From Bordetella genomosp. 4 (GTDB taxonomy: Bacteria > Pseudomonadota > Gammaproteobacteria > Burkholderiales > Burkholderiaceae_B): a stretch of 64,000 nucleotides of DNA. Location: NCBI RefSeq assembly GCF_002261185.1, contig NZ_NEVQ01000003.1:248001-312000 (forward strand). Reading direction: 5' to 3'. Both the position numbers and the translations under genes were made by a program. This document shows positions 28,536 to 38,615 of the stretch, one piece after another; the stretch's first letter is position 1; every line of letters starts with the position of its first letter. The notes below the pieces were generated by a model, which had not been told where the DNA came from, did no database searches, and saw only the letters and a program-made list of their open reading frames with translations.

Positions 28536-30971
28536 ATGAAAATTGTCTGCCTAGGAGGCGGCCCCGCTGGTCTGTATTTCGGGCTGCTCATGAAATTGCA
28601 GAACCCTGCCAACGAAGTGACCGTGATCGAACGCAACCGGCCGTATGACACGTTTGGCTGGGGCGTGGTGTTCTCTGACGCCACGATGGACAACCTCCGG
28701 CAGGCCGATCCAGTGTCGGCGCAGACCATAGGCGATGCGTTCAATCATTGGGACGACATTGAGATCAATTTCAAGGGACAGAGCATCCGCACCAGCGGGC
28801 ACGGATTCATAGGCATCGGCCGCAAGAAATTGTTGAATATCCTGCAACAGCGCTGCGAAGACGTCGGCGTAAAGCTGGTGTTTGAAACTTTCGTGCAGGA
28901 TGACCAAGCCGCGGCGCAGCAGTATGACGCCGATCTGGTGATCGCCTCCGATGGTCTGAATAGCGTCGTGCGCACCCGCTACGCAGACACGTTCAAACCG
29001 GATATCGACACGCGCCGTTGCAGGTTCGTGTGGCTGGGAACGACCAAGGTTTTTGATGCATTCACCTTTGCCTTTGTGCAGACCGAGCACGGCTGGTTCC
29101 AGGCGCATGCTTATCGGTTCGAGGACGGACTGTCGACGTTCATCGTCGAGACACCCGAGGAAACCTGGCAGGCCGCTGGCATAGGCGAGATGAGCCAAGA
29201 GGAAGGCATCGCCTTTTGCGAAAAGCTGTTTGCGCCCTGGCTGGACGGGCATCGATTGATCAGCAATGCCGCCCACCTGCGTGGCGCCGCAATCTGGATC
29301 CGTTTCCCGCGCGTGATCTGCAATACCTGGGTGCAGTGGAACACACTCGATACGCCGCGCGGCGAGCGCCGAGTACCTGTGGTGTTGATGGGTGATGCGG
29401 CACATACCGCACATTTCTCGATCGGCTCAGGGACCAAGCTGGCGCTCGAGGACGCTATTGAATTGGCGCGCTGCCTGGGAGGCGCAGAAGGTGGACTGGA
29501 GCAAGGCCTGCAGCATTATGAGGATGTGCGCAGCGTCGAGGTGCTAAAGATTCAAAACGCTGCCCGTAACTCCACCGAATGGTTTGAGAACGTGCAGCGT
29601 TATGCGGACCTGGACCCGGAGCAGTTTGCCTACTCGCTGTTGACGCGTTCGCAGCGGATCTCGCATGAGAACCTGCGCCTGCGTGATCCTGCCTGGTTGA
29701 ATGGCTATGAGAGCCGTCTGGCGCAGCGTGCAGCAATGCAGGTCGAGGGCGTTACTGAGGCGGCTGGCGTGCATAGCGCAATGCGCGCTGCGGCTCAGGT
29801 TCCTGAGGTCGGCGCCGCATCGGACAACATTTCCTCCACTGCAGCCCCGTTGCCGATGCTCACCCCGTATCGCGTGCGCGGCACCACACTGAAGAACCGC
29901 ATTGTCGTTTCCCCCATGGCCATGTATTCCTGCGTGGATGGCGTCCCCGGCGAGTTTCATCTGGTGCATTTGGGAGCCCGCGCGCTGGGCGGCGCAGGCC
30001 TGGTCATGGTCGAGATGACATGCCCGTCGCCCGATGCACGCATCACGCCGGGATGCCCTGGACTATGGAACGACGAGCAGGGTCAGGCGTTTGGTCGTAT
30101 CGTGGATTTCGTGCACGCCAACAGCGATGCGCGCATCGGGATACAGTTGGGCCACGCGGGCCGCAAAGGTTCTACGCAGTTGGGCTGGCAGCAGATGGAT
30201 CACCCGCTGCCAGACGGCAACTGGCCGCTGTTGTCGGCTTCCGCGTTGCCTTATTTACCGGGCATTTCTCAGACGCCGCGTGCAATGACGCGTGAGGATA
30301 TGGATCGCGTGCGCGATGACTTCGTCGCGTCGGCCCGGCGCGCGGCTCAGGCCGGGTTCGATTGGCTGGAATTGCACTGCGCCCACGGCTATTTGCTGTC
30401 CAGCTTTATTTCGCCTTTGACCAACCAGCGCGATGATGAGTACGGCGGCAGCCTGGAAAATCGATTGCGCTATCCGCTGGAGGTATTTAACGCGGTGCGC
30501 GAAGTGTGGCCTCAGGATTTGCCGATGTCCGTGCGTATCTCCGCCCACGATTGGGTCGAGGGAGGGATCACCGCGGACGATGCGGTAGCGATCGCACGGC
30601 ACTTCAAGGCAGCCGGCGCGGACATGATCGATTGCTCGTCAGGCCAGGTCAGCCCGGATCAACACCCCGTATACGGCCGCATGTATCAGACGCCCTTTGC
30701 GGACCGAGTGCGTAACGAGGCGGGCATTCCCACGATCGCAGTCGGCGCGATTTTCGAGGCCGATCATGTCAATGGCATCATCGCCTCGGGCCGTGCGGAT
30801 CTGTGCGCGCTGGCTCGCCCGCATCTGGCCGATGCGGCATGGACATTGCGAGAGGCTGCGCGCGTCGGTTACCGTGATACAGCGTGGCCGAAACAGTATG
30901 CGGCAGGCAAGCGCCAACTCGAAACCAACTTTGAACGCGCTGCACTGATGGCGCAATTGGATGTTAAATGA
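28536..30971 (+). CDS. Probable 2-aminobenzoyl-CoA monooxygenase/reductase (FAD monooxygenase-OYE fusion)
   Basis: An 811-residue two-domain flavoenzyme. Residues 1-400 are a FAD-dependent hydroxylase (GGGPAG at 7-12; [22 protein letters not shown] near 290-310). From about residue 440 it is an old yellow enzyme/NADH:flavin oxidoreductase ([48 protein letters not shown]). This fusion is typical of 2-aminobenzoyl-CoA monooxygenase/reductase of Azoarcus evansii, which hydroxylates and dearomatises the ring, and is often named salicylyl-CoA 5-hydroxylase in databases. RidA and beta-oxidation genes downstream favour the aminobenzoate route. The start at 28536 follows ACGGAG (28521-28526); an upstream start at 28455 lies inside the operator. 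Confidence 0.87.
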   Translation: MKIVCLGGGPAGLYFGLLMKLQNPANEVTVIERNRPYDTFGWGVVFSDATMDNLRQADPVSAQTIGDAFNHWDDIEINFKGQSIRTSGHGFIGIGRKKLLNILQQRCEDVGVKLVFETFVQDDQAAAQQYDADLVIASDGLNSVVRTRYADTFKPDIDTRRCRFVWLGTTKVFDAFTFAFVQTEHGWFQAHAYRFEDGLSTFIVETPEETWQAAGIGEMSQEEGIAFCEKLFAPWLDGHRLISNAAHLRGAAIWIRFPRVICNTWVQWNTLDTPRGERRVPVVLMGDAAHTAHFSIGSGTKLALEDAIELARCLGGAEGGLEQGLQHYEDVRSVEVLKIQNAARNSTEWFENVQRYADLDPEQFAYSLLTRSQRISHENLRLRDPAWLNGYESRLAQRAAMQVEGVTEAAGVHSAMRAAAQVPEVGAASDNISSTAAPLPMLTPYRVRGTTLKNRIVVSPMAMYSCVDGVPGEFHLVHLGARALGGAGLVMVEMTCPSPDARITPGCPGLWNDEQGQAFGRIVDFVHANSDARIGIQLGHAGRKGSTQLGWQQMDHPLPDGNWPLLSASALPYLPGISQTPRAMTREDMDRVRDDFVASARRAAQAGFDWLELHCAHGYLLSSFISPLTNQRDDEYGGSLENRLRYPLEVFNAVREVWPQDLPMSVRISAHDWVEGGITADDAVAIARHFKAAGADMIDCSSGQVSPDQHPVYGRMYQTPFADRVRNEAGIPTIAVGAIFEADHVNGIIASGRADLCALARPHLADAAWTLREAARVGYRDTAWPKQYAAGKRQLETNFERAALMAQLDVK

Positions 30972-31759
30972 ACACGTCTACCGGCGTATTGGATGGCCGC
31001 CATGCCCTGGTGACGGGCGGCGCACGCGGTATAGGCCTGGCCTGCGCGCAGGCCTTGCAGCAACGTGGCGCAACGCTGACCTTGCTGGGGCGTGACCGGG
31101 TCGCACTGGATGCTGCCGTGGCTGCCTTAAGCAAACATGGCAAGGTCAATGCCGTGGTCGCCGATATTGCTGACGAAGCCTCGGTGCGGACAGCCTTCGA
31201 ACAGGCCGCACAGCATGGCGGTACCGTGGATATCCTGGTCAACAACGCCGGGCAGGCGGTCAGTCAGCGATTCGATCGCACCGACGCGGAAACATGGCAG
31301 TCCATGCTGGCGGTGAACTTGACCGGTACCTATCACTGCACGCAAGCCGCGCTGTCAGGTATGTTGGCCGCCGGATGGGGACGAATTATCAACGTCGCCA
31401 GCACGGCAGGCTTGATCGGCTATCCCTACGTCAGTGCTTATTGTGCAGCTAAGCATGGTGTGGTCGGCCTGACTCGCGCATTAGCGCTGGAGTTGGCGCG
31501 CAAGGGCATCACCGTCAACGCGGTTTGCCCGGGGTTCACCGAGACCGACATCGTGCGCGATGCCGTGAGCAATATTGTCAGCAAGACGGGCCGCTCTGCG
31601 GAAGCTGCGCGCGATGAGCTGGCTGCCCGCAATCCACAAGGCCGTCTGGTGCAACCCGCAGAGGTTGCCGAGACGGTCGCCTGGCTGGCCCTGCCGTCAT
31701 CGTCATCCATCAATGGCCAGGCCATCGCCGTCGATGGCGGCGAGGTCATGCCAGGCTGA
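30968..31759 (+). CDS. Short-chain dehydrogenase, likely 3-hydroxyacyl-CoA type
   Basis: A 263-residue SDR with the NAD-binding TGGARGIG (residues 16-23), the NNAG strand, Ser in NVASTAG and the catalytic YCAAK near residue 160. It overlaps the monooxygenase gene by 4 bp. In the Azoarcus aminobenzoate clusters a dehydrogenase of this kind accompanies the monooxygenase, so a 3-hydroxyacyl-CoA oxidation role is plausible. Specific substrate not provable here. Confidence 0.85.
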   Translation: MNTSTGVLDGRHALVTGGARGIGLACAQALQQRGATLTLLGRDRVALDAAVAALSKHGKVNAVVADIADEASVRTAFEQAAQHGGTVDILVNNAGQAVSQRFDRTDAETWQSMLAVNLTGTYHCTQAALSGMLAAGWGRIINVASTAGLIGYPYVSAYCAAKHGVVGLTRALALELARKGITVNAVCPGFTETDIVRDAVSNIVSKTGRSAEAARDELAARNPQGRLVQPAEVAETVAWLALPSSSSINGQAIAVDGGEVMPG

Positions 31760-31813
31760 AACCTTTAACCTATTTCTATCCCAACGATACGTCGCGGATT
31801 AGCAGGAGACATC

Positions 31814-32671
31814 ATGACCGAAGCATCCACAGAGCACACCATGAAACATCATCGCCGTCCGTATGCAAACTATGCGGCACGGACTTTCCTGTGGGAGGTG
31901 TCAGCGGATGGCAAGGTTGCGACGATCACCTTGAATCGCCCCGAACGCAAGAATCCGTTGACGTTTGATTCGTATGCCGAGCTGCGGGATCTGTTTCGTA
32001 GCCTGTGCTATGCCACGGACATCAAAGTGGTCGTGGTAACGGGGGCCGGGGGTAATTTCTGCTCGGGCGGCGATGTGCACGAGATCATCGGGCCGTTGAC
32101 CAAAATGAGTATGCCGGAGCTGCTGGATTTCACCCGGATGACGGGCGATCTGGTCAAGGCGATGCGTGCTTGCCCACAGCCGATTGTGGCGGCCGTGGAC
32201 GGTGTATGCGCGGGCGCGGGAGCAATGATTGCTTTGGCATCGGACATGCGTCTGGGAACGCCGGCGGCGAAGACCGCTTTCCTGTTCACGCGGGTAGGGC
32301 TGGCCGGGGCGGATATGGGAGCTTGCACCTTGTTGCCTCGGATGATCGGCCAGGGGCGCGCATCCGAGCTGCTCTATACCGGACGCTCCATGAACGCAGA
32401 AGAAGGCTCGCAGTGGGGATTCTTCAATAGCCTGCACGACAGTGCGCAGTTGTTGACGGCAGCGCAGACGCTGGCCGCGCAGCTGGCCGCCGGCCCGACG
32501 TTTGCTCATGGCATGACGAAAAAACTGCTGCATCAGGAATGGAATATGGGTGTGGACGAGGCGATCGAGGCCGAAGCCGAAGCACAAGCCATCTGCATGC
32601 AGACACGCGATTTCCACCGGGCATACGAGGCGTTCGTAGCCAAGCAGAAACCGGTCTTCGAAGGGGATTGA
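31814..32671 (+). CDS. Enoyl-CoA hydratase/isomerase family protein
   Basis: A 285-residue crotonase-fold protein. The oxyanion-hole segments are present: [19 protein letters not shown] (about residues 75-93) and [20 protein letters not shown]. Start at 31814 is preceded by AGGAG. It likely hydrates or opens the ring of the dearomatised CoA thioester in the pathway encoded by this operon; the exact step is inferred from operon membership. It ends 1 bp before the next start codon. Confidence 0.88.
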   Translation: MTEASTEHTMKHHRRPYANYAARTFLWEVSADGKVATITLNRPERKNPLTFDSYAELRDLFRSLCYATDIKVVVVTGAGGNFCSGGDVHEIIGPLTKMSMPELLDFTRMTGDLVKAMRACPQPIVAAVDGVCAGAGAMIALASDMRLGTPAAKTAFLFTRVGLAGADMGACTLLPRMIGQGRASELLYTGRSMNAEEGSQWGFFNSLHDSAQLLTAAQTLAAQLAAGPTFAHGMTKKLLHQEWNMGVDEAIEAEAEAQAICMQTRDFHRAYEAFVAKQKPVFEGD

Positions 32672-32672
32672 G

Positions 32673-33842
32673 ATGGCGGACACGTCGTGGCTGGACTGGC
32701 CTTTTTTCGAGGACCGTCATCGCGAGATGGCTGCCGAGCTGGAGGCGTGGTGCGTCGACGCCCTGGCCGATATCGATCATCATGATACGGACGAAGCATG
32801 CCGCCGATTAGTCGCTGCATTGGGACAGGCGGGCTGGTTGCGTTATTGCGTACCGGCAGGTCCCGACAATACGTGGGGCGGCGCCTTGCCTCAGGTTGAC
32901 TCGCGCATGGTCTGCATTTTGCGCGAGACGCTCGCACGGCATGAGGGATTGGCAGATTTTGCGGCGGCGATGCAGGGACTGGGCAGCGGCGCGATTGCGC
33001 TGATGGGCTCAGACTCGCTGCGTCAGCGTTACTTGCCCAGAGTGGCCGGCGGGCAGGCGATTGCCGCGTTTGCGCTGTCGGAACCGGAGGCCGGTTCCGA
33101 TGTGGCAGCGCTGTCTTGCTCGGCGCGACTTGACGGCGATCACTATGTGCTCAACGGCGCCAAGACGTGGATTTCCAACGGTGGTATCGCGGACTTTTAT
33201 TGCGTCTTTGCCCGGACCGGCGAGGCGCCGGGTGCGCGAGGCATCTCCGCGTTTGTGGTGGATGCCGACACGCCGGGATTCAGCGTTTCCGAACGCATTG
33301 ACGTGATTGCACCGCATCCCTTGGCGACACTGACGTTCGATAACTGCCGTATTCCTGTTGCGCAACGCTTGGGCGAACCGGGGCAGGGATTCAAGCTTGC
33401 CATGATGACGCTCGATATTTTCCGTGCGTCAGTGGCCGCCGCTGCGCTCGGTTTTGCGCGTCGGGCGCTGGACGAGGGTTTGTCGCGCGCTCGCGAGCGT
33501 CGCATGTTCGGCCAGACGCTGGCGGATTTGCAGTTGACGCAGGCGGCGCTGGGCGACATGGCGACGGCAATCGATTCTGCTGCGCTGTTGACGTATCGCG
33601 CCGCCTGGTTGCGTGACGTCAAAGGGGTGCGCACGACACGAGAGGCTGCGATGGCCAAGATGGCCGCTACCGAGTCGGCGCAGACGGTCATCGATCGTGC
33701 TTTGCAAATGTTCGGGGGCGCCGGCGTGGTATCGGGCGTGCCCGTCGAGAAACTGTATCGAGAGATCCGCGCCTTGCGCATTTACGAGGGCGCGACGGAA
33801 GTCCAAAAACTCATCATCGCCAGAGAGCTGCTTAAAGACTAG
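32673..33842 (+). CDS. Acyl-CoA dehydrogenase
   Basis: A 389-residue flavoprotein of normal family length. It has the family signatures [17 protein letters not shown] (about 130-146), the W-I-S-N-G substrate loop, and near the end [33 protein letters not shown], where the Glu of YEGATE is the usual catalytic base region. It should dehydrogenate a CoA thioester in the ring-derived pathway and pass electrons to ETF. It is nested tightly between the hydratase and ligase genes. Confidence 0.9.
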   Translation: MADTSWLDWPFFEDRHREMAAELEAWCVDALADIDHHDTDEACRRLVAALGQAGWLRYCVPAGPDNTWGGALPQVDSRMVCILRETLARHEGLADFAAAMQGLGSGAIALMGSDSLRQRYLPRVAGGQAIAAFALSEPEAGSDVAALSCSARLDGDHYVLNGAKTWISNGGIADFYCVFARTGEAPGARGISAFVVDADTPGFSVSERIDVIAPHPLATLTFDNCRIPVAQRLGEPGQGFKLAMMTLDIFRASVAAAALGFARRALDEGLSRARERRMFGQTLADLQLTQAALGDMATAIDSAALLTYRAAWLRDVKGVRTTREAAMAKMAATESAQTVIDRALQMFGGAGVVSGVPVEKLYREIRALRIYEGATEVQKLIIARELLKD

Positions 33843-33887
33843 CCCACTAGCAACGGCAGCCCATCATCGCATCGCAAGGGGAACACC

Positions 33888-35528
33888 ATGGAACGCTCCG
33901 CTCATCTGGATACTTTCGCAAGAGACCATCTGCCTCCGCCCGAGCAATGGCCCGAATTTCTGCTTGACAGCCCTGATGTGAACTATCCCGAGCGCATGAA
34001 TTGCGCCGCGGAACTCGTCGACGCGGCGGTGATGGCCGGACGTGGCGACCGTATTGCGCTGCGCTGGCGTCAGGGCGACCAGATCGAGACCATGACGTAT
34101 GCCGAGTTGCGAGCGCTGAGCAATCGGATCGCTCACGTATTGACCGAGGATATGCGGTTGGTCCCGGGCAATCGTTTGCTATTGCGTGGCCCGAATAATC
34201 CGATGATGGCCGCCTCGTGGCTGGCCGCCATCAAGGCCGGCCTGGTCACTGTGCCGACGATGCCGTTGCTGCGTTCCAAGGAACTGAAACAGATCATCGA
34301 GAAAGCACAGGTGACGGCGATGCTATGCGACGTGCAGTTGCGTGACGAGGCCGAGCATTGTTTGCAGCAGGATCATGAACATTACTGCGAGCCGCTACGT
34401 CAGATCGTGCTGTTTAACGATAGCGCGCCGGATTCGCTGGATGTGTTGGCGCAGGCTAAATCCGATGACTTCACTGTCTGCGATACGGCTGCTGATGATG
34501 TGTGCTTGATTGCGTTTACCAGCGGCACGACGGGCATGCCTAAAGGATGCATGCATTTCCATCGCGATGTGCTGGCCATGTGCGATCTGTTTCCTCGCCA
34601 TGTCATCAAACCCGGGCCCGACGATATTTTCTGCGGTACGCCGCCCTTGGCGTTCACATTCGGTTTGGGTGGCCTGTTGTGTTTTCCGTTGCGCGTGGGC
34701 GCCAGTGTGGCGTTGGCGGAAAAACTCAATCCCGATGCATTGATGGCCCTGATCCAGGATTTTCGCGCGACGATCGTGTTCACCGCGCCGACCTTCTATC
34801 GTCAGATGGCGGGTTTGGTCGGCAAATACGACATCAGCTCGTTAAAGAAAAGCGTGTCCGCAGGCGAGGCCTTGCCTGACGCCACACGTGAGTTATGGAG
34901 AAACGCGACAGGCATCGAGATGATCGATGGGATCGGCGGCACCGAGATGATCCACGTGTTCGTCTCCAGCCCGCCCGATGAAATCCGCCCCGGAGCCATA
35001 GGCAAGGTCGTGCCAGGCTATGTGGCCTGCGTGGTGGATGAAGACATGCAGCCTGTGCCCAACGGCACCGCAGGACGTTTGGCGATCAAGGGACCGACGG
35101 GATGCCGTTACCTGGCAGATGATCGTCAAAGCCGCTTTGTGCAGCAGGGGTGGAATCTGCCGGGCGATACCTTTATACAAGACGACGACGGCTATTTCTT
35201 TTACCAGGCCCGCAATGACGACATGATCGTCTCGGCGGGGTACAACATTGCCGGACCCGAGGTCGAGGATGCGCTGCTGCATCATGAAGCCGTGGCCGAG
35301 TGCGGCGTTGTAGGCGTGCCGGATGACGAGCGCGGTCAGATCGTGAAAGCGTTCGTGGTGCTCAAGCCCGGCTACGAAGCGAGCGACGAGCTGGTAAAGG
35401 CTTTGCAGGCTTTTGTAAAAGCGACGGTGGCCCCCTATAAGTATCCACGCGCGATTGAGTTCGTGGAGGCCCTGCCGCGTACCGAAACCGGGAAACTGCA
35501 ACGCTTTGCGTTGAGGCAAAGAGCCTGA
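33888..35528 (+). CDS. Aromatic acid--CoA ligase (2-aminobenzoate/benzoate type)
   Basis: A 546-residue AMP-forming acyl-CoA ligase. The phosphate-binding loop FTSGTTGMPKGCMHFHRD (about 207-224), the adenylate motif NGTAGRLAIKGPTG, and the C-terminal PRTETGKLQRF with the catalytic Lys are intact. The MHFHRD and GLLCFPLRVGA segments resemble benzoate- and 2-aminobenzoate-CoA ligases. It would perform the entry step, making the CoA thioester used by the monooxygenase four genes upstream. Confidence 0.88.
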   Translation: MERSAHLDTFARDHLPPPEQWPEFLLDSPDVNYPERMNCAAELVDAAVMAGRGDRIALRWRQGDQIETMTYAELRALSNRIAHVLTEDMRLVPGNRLLLRGPNNPMMAASWLAAIKAGLVTVPTMPLLRSKELKQIIEKAQVTAMLCDVQLRDEAEHCLQQDHEHYCEPLRQIVLFNDSAPDSLDVLAQAKSDDFTVCDTAADDVCLIAFTSGTTGMPKGCMHFHRDVLAMCDLFPRHVIKPGPDDIFCGTPPLAFTFGLGGLLCFPLRVGASVALAEKLNPDALMALIQDFRATIVFTAPTFYRQMAGLVGKYDISSLKKSVSAGEALPDATRELWRNATGIEMIDGIGGTEMIHVFVSSPPDEIRPGAIGKVVPGYVACVVDEDMQPVPNGTAGRLAIKGPTGCRYLADDRQSRFVQQGWNLPGDTFIQDDDGYFFYQARNDDMIVSAGYNIAGPEVEDALLHHEAVAECGVVGVPDDERGQIVKAFVVLKPGYEASDELVKALQAFVKATVAPYKYPRAIEFVEALPRTETGKLQRFALRQRA

Positions 35529-35569
35529 GGCAGGATATGGAGCAGGTTTCACCCCTAGGATCGACGGCG

Positions 35570-36004
35570 ATGTCAGGACAGCCTTTTATCAGCGAAGTCA
35601 ACGTACGTTTTCGGCATTGTGACCCCGCCGGTATCGTGTTTTATCCGCGCTATTTCGAGATGATCAACGATTTCGTCGAGGAATGGTTCGATAAAGGGAT
35701 GGGTTTGCCGTTTCACACCCTGCATGTCGGGCGCCGCATCGGAACGCCGCTGGCATCGGTGCAATGTGATTTTTCCGCGCCGAGCCGTTGGCATGAGACC
35801 TTGCGCCAGGAACTGATTGTGCGCCGTATCGGCGGCGCGTCGTTCAGTGCCGAAGTGACTTTCTTCGGGCCCGATGGCGGTGTGCGGCTGAAGGCATCGC
35901 TGACCATCGTCACGGTGGACCTGGATCGTATGCGATCTACCGCGATTCCCGATGATTTACGCCTGCGTATGCGAGAGTTTTTAATCGCAAAGCCGTCGCA
36001 GTAA
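35570..36004 (+). CDS. Hotdog-fold acyl-CoA thioesterase (4-hydroxybenzoyl-CoA thioesterase family)
   Basis: A 144-residue thioesterase. RFRHCDPAGIVFYPRYFEM contains the catalytic-type Asp of the 4HBT family. The start at 35570 (MSGQPFISEV) has AGGA 9 bp upstream; an ATG at 35537 would add 11 residues. A thioesterase beside a CoA ligase and CoA-dependent monooxygenase may free CoA from dead-end intermediates, or release a free acid product. The latter would fit a salicylate-like route, so it leaves some doubt on the substrate. Confidence 0.85.
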   Translation: MSGQPFISEVNVRFRHCDPAGIVFYPRYFEMINDFVEEWFDKGMGLPFHTLHVGRRIGTPLASVQCDFSAPSRWHETLRQELIVRRIGGASFSAEVTFFGPDGGVRLKASLTIVTVDLDRMRSTAIPDDLRLRMREFLIAKPSQ

Positions 36005-36077
36005 GACAATCGTGCTTTCGATGACAGCCGCCAGCCATAGCGGCGGCGTTCGAGGTTTTTAATAAGAGGATGATTCC

Positions 36078-36482
36078 ATGAAGATTTTGCAACCGCCCGA
36101 CTGGATGCCGCCGCGTGGCTATTCGAACGGAGTGATGACGCAAGTCGCGGTCGGAGACCGGCTGGTATTTGTCGGCGGGCAGGTGGGATGGAATGGCCAA
36201 CAGCAATTTGAGACGGACGACTTCGCCGGACAAGTACGGCAGGCGTTGCTGAACGTGATGGCGATATTGGCCGAAGGCGGCGGCAAGCCGGAGCACATCG
36301 TGCGCATGACATGGTATGTAAAGAACAAGCGCGAGTACGTGGCGTCCTATCCGGAAATCGGCAAGCACTATCGGGAAATTGTGGGCCGGCATTTCCCGCC
36401 GATGAGTGCGGTTGAGGTCGCAGATCTGGTCGAGGATCGGGCCAAGGTAGAGATCGAGGTGACAGCGGTGATTCCGGCCTGA
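36078..36482 (+). CDS. RidA/YjgF family protein, possible imine deaminase
   Basis: A 134-residue protein of the Rid family, whose archetype hydrolyses reactive imines/enamines to ketones and ammonia. It has VGDRLVFVGGQVGWN near residue 30, the central AEGGGKPEHIVRMTWY and the C-terminal FPPMSAVEVADLVEDRAKVEIEVTAV; the Arg that binds the carboxylate in RidA is at the R of VRM. As the last gene of the operon it could release the amino nitrogen of the aminobenzoate-derived intermediate (inference). Start is preceded by AAGAGG. Confidence 0.87.
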   Translation: MKILQPPDWMPPRGYSNGVMTQVAVGDRLVFVGGQVGWNGQQQFETDDFAGQVRQALLNVMAILAEGGGKPEHIVRMTWYVKNKREYVASYPEIGKHYREIVGRHFPPMSAVEVADLVEDRAKVEIEVTAVIPA

Positions 36483-36513
36483 TCAGCCGTCTAGAGACGG
36501 GTCAACATACCGG

Positions 36514-36556
36514 CACCGGCAGCATTGCGCGCGGATCGAGCGGCGCATTGCCGGTG
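36514..36556. terminator. Stem-loop between convergent RidA and LysR genes
   Basis: CACCGGCA (36514-36521) pairs with TGCCGGTG (36549-36556). A smaller hairpin CCGTCT-AG-AGACGG precedes it at about 36487-36500. They lie between two convergent genes, as a transcription barrier would. No long T run, so this is a tentative call. Confidence 0.4.
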
Positions 36557-36583
36557 TGTGGGCCTTGCATTTTGATTGCCAGG

Positions 36584-37480
36584 CTAACGCCTGGACTCCA
36601 CTTTTTCCGCCAGCAGGTCGTATAGCAGCCGCGCGACGGGGTTGAGGTCCTTGCCCCGGGGATGTATCAGCCCAATGGTTCGCGTGATTGTGGGATTGCG
36701 CAGTGTGATGCTGACCAAGGTGTCATGGCCTTTGGACGGCATGGCCAGTCGGGGGACGACGCCGATTCCGAGGCCGGCTTCGACCATGCTGACCAGCGCC
36801 GGTACATGTTGTACTTCGCAGAAATGGCGCGGCCGCTGTTCACTGCGCGCGAGCGCCTGGTCAATCAGAAAGCGGTTGCCGCTGCCTTGTGCGAGCGTGA
36901 TATAGGCGTGATGAGCCAGGTCTGCCCAATTGATGGACCGCCGCTTGGCCAGGGGATGTGCGCGGCTGACTGCCGCGACAAAGGGCTCCTCGAGCAATGG
37001 CTTGAACTCGATCTCTGCATCGTTGGTGCCGATGTAAGTCAAGCCGAAATCAGCATCGCCACGCGAGACTGCCGTTAATACCTGCGACGAGGATTCGTCG
37101 ATGATGCGGATCCTGATGCGCGGATAGCGCGCATGGTATTCACGAATCACGTCGGGTAGAAAGTATCCGACAGCCGACGGTACGCAGGCGATGGTCACCA
37201 TTCCCGATAGCCGTTCGGCCACGTCTTGAATGCCGACCAACGCATTTTCCAGTTCGTTCAGAACGTTCCTGGCTCTGGGAACAAAACCGCGTCCTATCGT
37301 GGTCAGTTCGACTTTTCTAGTGGTTCTTGTAAACAGTTGGACGCCAAGCGCGTCTTCCAGTTTGTCGGCGCGTCGCGATAGCGCCGATTGTGAGAGGTGC
37401 AACGCCTCGGATGCTGCTCGAAAGCTTCCTAAATCAGCAACGGCCAAGAAAGCGCGCAGATCGGCAAGATCGAATTTCAT
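36584..37480 (-). CDS. LysR-type transcriptional regulator
   Basis: A 298-residue LTTR. The N-terminal winged helix (DLRAFLAVADLGSFRAASEALHLSQSALSRRADKLEDALGVQLFTRTTRKVELT) is complete, followed by the two-lobed effector domain. It diverges from the Bug operon with 108 bp between, the usual arrangement for a regulator of that operon. The intergenic region holds small inverted repeats (for example CGCAGA-N6-TCTGCG near 37555-37572), but no clear T-N11-A site was fixed. Confidence 0.93.
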   Translation of the reverse strand: MKFDLADLRAFLAVADLGSFRAASEALHLSQSALSRRADKLEDALGVQLFTRTTRKVELTTIGRGFVPRARNVLNELENALVGIQDVAERLSGMVTIACVPSAVGYFLPDVIREYHARYPRIRIRIIDESSSQVLTAVSRGDADFGLTYIGTNDAEIEFKPLLEEPFVAAVSRAHPLAKRRSINWADLAHHAYITLAQGSGNRFLIDQALARSEQRPRHFCEVQHVPALVSMVEAGLGIGVVPRLAMPSKGHDTLVSITLRNPTITRTIGLIHPRGKDLNPVARLLYDLLAEKVESRR

Positions 37481-37588
37481 GCGTTTTGGACAAGAATAGA
37501 TCGAATTTTTGCACTTTACTCCATTCTGCAGCCTGGGAGACGATAGCTCCCGTCGCAGAGAACGGTCTGCGAGCGAGGAGACAAACCA

Positions 37589-38581
37589 ATGACGCTTTTA
37601 CGCAGAAAACCCCTGCGCCGATGGGCACGGCTTGCCGGGATTTCTATATTGATCGGTGCGACGGCGGCGGCAAACGCGGGCGAGTGGCCCGAGCGGCCTA
37701 TTCGATTGCTCGTCCCTTATGGGCCTGGCGGCAGTTCAGACGTGGTCGCGCGGGCAGTTGCCGCAGAAATGTCGCGTGACTTGGGACAGCAAGTCATCGT
37801 GGAAAACAAGGGTGGAGGCCAGGGAACGATTGCCACGACTGAAGTCGCCCGGGCCAATCCGGATGGATACACCTTGATTTTGGGGCATGTGGGGACGTTG
37901 GCGGTCAATCCCAGCATGATGCCGAAACTGAACTACGACCCGCGCCGCGATTTCGCACCGATCGTTTTGCTGGCCAAATTGCCTATGGTCTTCGCCGTGG
38001 GCGGCAATGTACCGGCAAAGACTTTGCCCGAGTTTGTTCAGCTGGCGCGATCTAAACCTGGCGAGATCAATTACGGGTCCGCAGGTAATGGCAGTGCCGG
38101 GCATCTCGCATTCGAGATGCTGAAAACGGCGGCAAAGATCGACGTGGTTCATGTGCCTTATCGAGGTACCGGCGCGCAGGTAAACGACTTGTTGGCAGGC
38201 AATATCGACGCCGCCGCAGCGGGAACGCCAGGGCTGTTGCCGCACGCCCAGGCGGGCAAGATCCGAATCGTGGCAGTGGGATCAGCAGCCCGGCTTTCTG
38301 TGCTGCCTGATGTGCCCACTGTGGCTGAACAGGGATATCCGGGTTTTGAAAGTTCGCAGTGGTTTGGCCTCTTGGCACCAGCAGGAACCCCAGACCCCGT
38401 TATCAAACGACTGCACCAGGCGGCTGTGCACGCGCTTGACACCGACGCGGTCCGAAACCGCCTGGCTCACGACGCAAGCGAACCATCCGGTGCGGGTCCC
38501 GCCGAATTCGCGGCTTTTATCGACGCGGAAGAACAGCGATGGGGCCGGGTCGTGAAAGACGCGCACCTCTCTATTGAATAA
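37589..38581 (+). CDS. Bug/TctC family periplasmic binding protein 1
   Basis: A 330-residue extracytoplasmic binding protein of the Bug family, greatly expanded in Bordetella and relatives. The signal peptide ends near ANAGEWPERPI (about residue 28). The family motifs PIRLLVPYGPGGSSDVVARAVA, ENKGGGQGTIATTEVARANPDGYTL and GSAGNGSAGHLAFE are clear. Bug proteins bind small carboxylates, usually for tripartite tricarboxylate transporters; no tctA or tctB gene is in the window, so the membrane partner must be elsewhere if it is used in transport. Confidence 0.93.
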   Translation: MTLLRRKPLRRWARLAGISILIGATAAANAGEWPERPIRLLVPYGPGGSSDVVARAVAAEMSRDLGQQVIVENKGGGQGTIATTEVARANPDGYTLILGHVGTLAVNPSMMPKLNYDPRRDFAPIVLLAKLPMVFAVGGNVPAKTLPEFVQLARSKPGEINYGSAGNGSAGHLAFEMLKTAAKIDVVHVPYRGTGAQVNDLLAGNIDAAAAGTPGLLPHAQAGKIRIVAVGSAARLSVLPDVPTVAEQGYPGFESSQWFGLLAPAGTPDPVIKRLHQAAVHALDTDAVRNRLAHDASEPSGAGPAEFAAFIDAEEQRWGRVVKDAHLSIE

Positions 38582-38615
38582 ATCAAGACAGCGTACCCAT
38601 CCAGGAATATTCAGC

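Noticed and set aside
37481-37588. LysR binding site between the LysR gene and the Bug operon
   Set aside because: Small inverted repeats exist but none gives a convincing T-N11-A pair in the right place, so no site is annotated.
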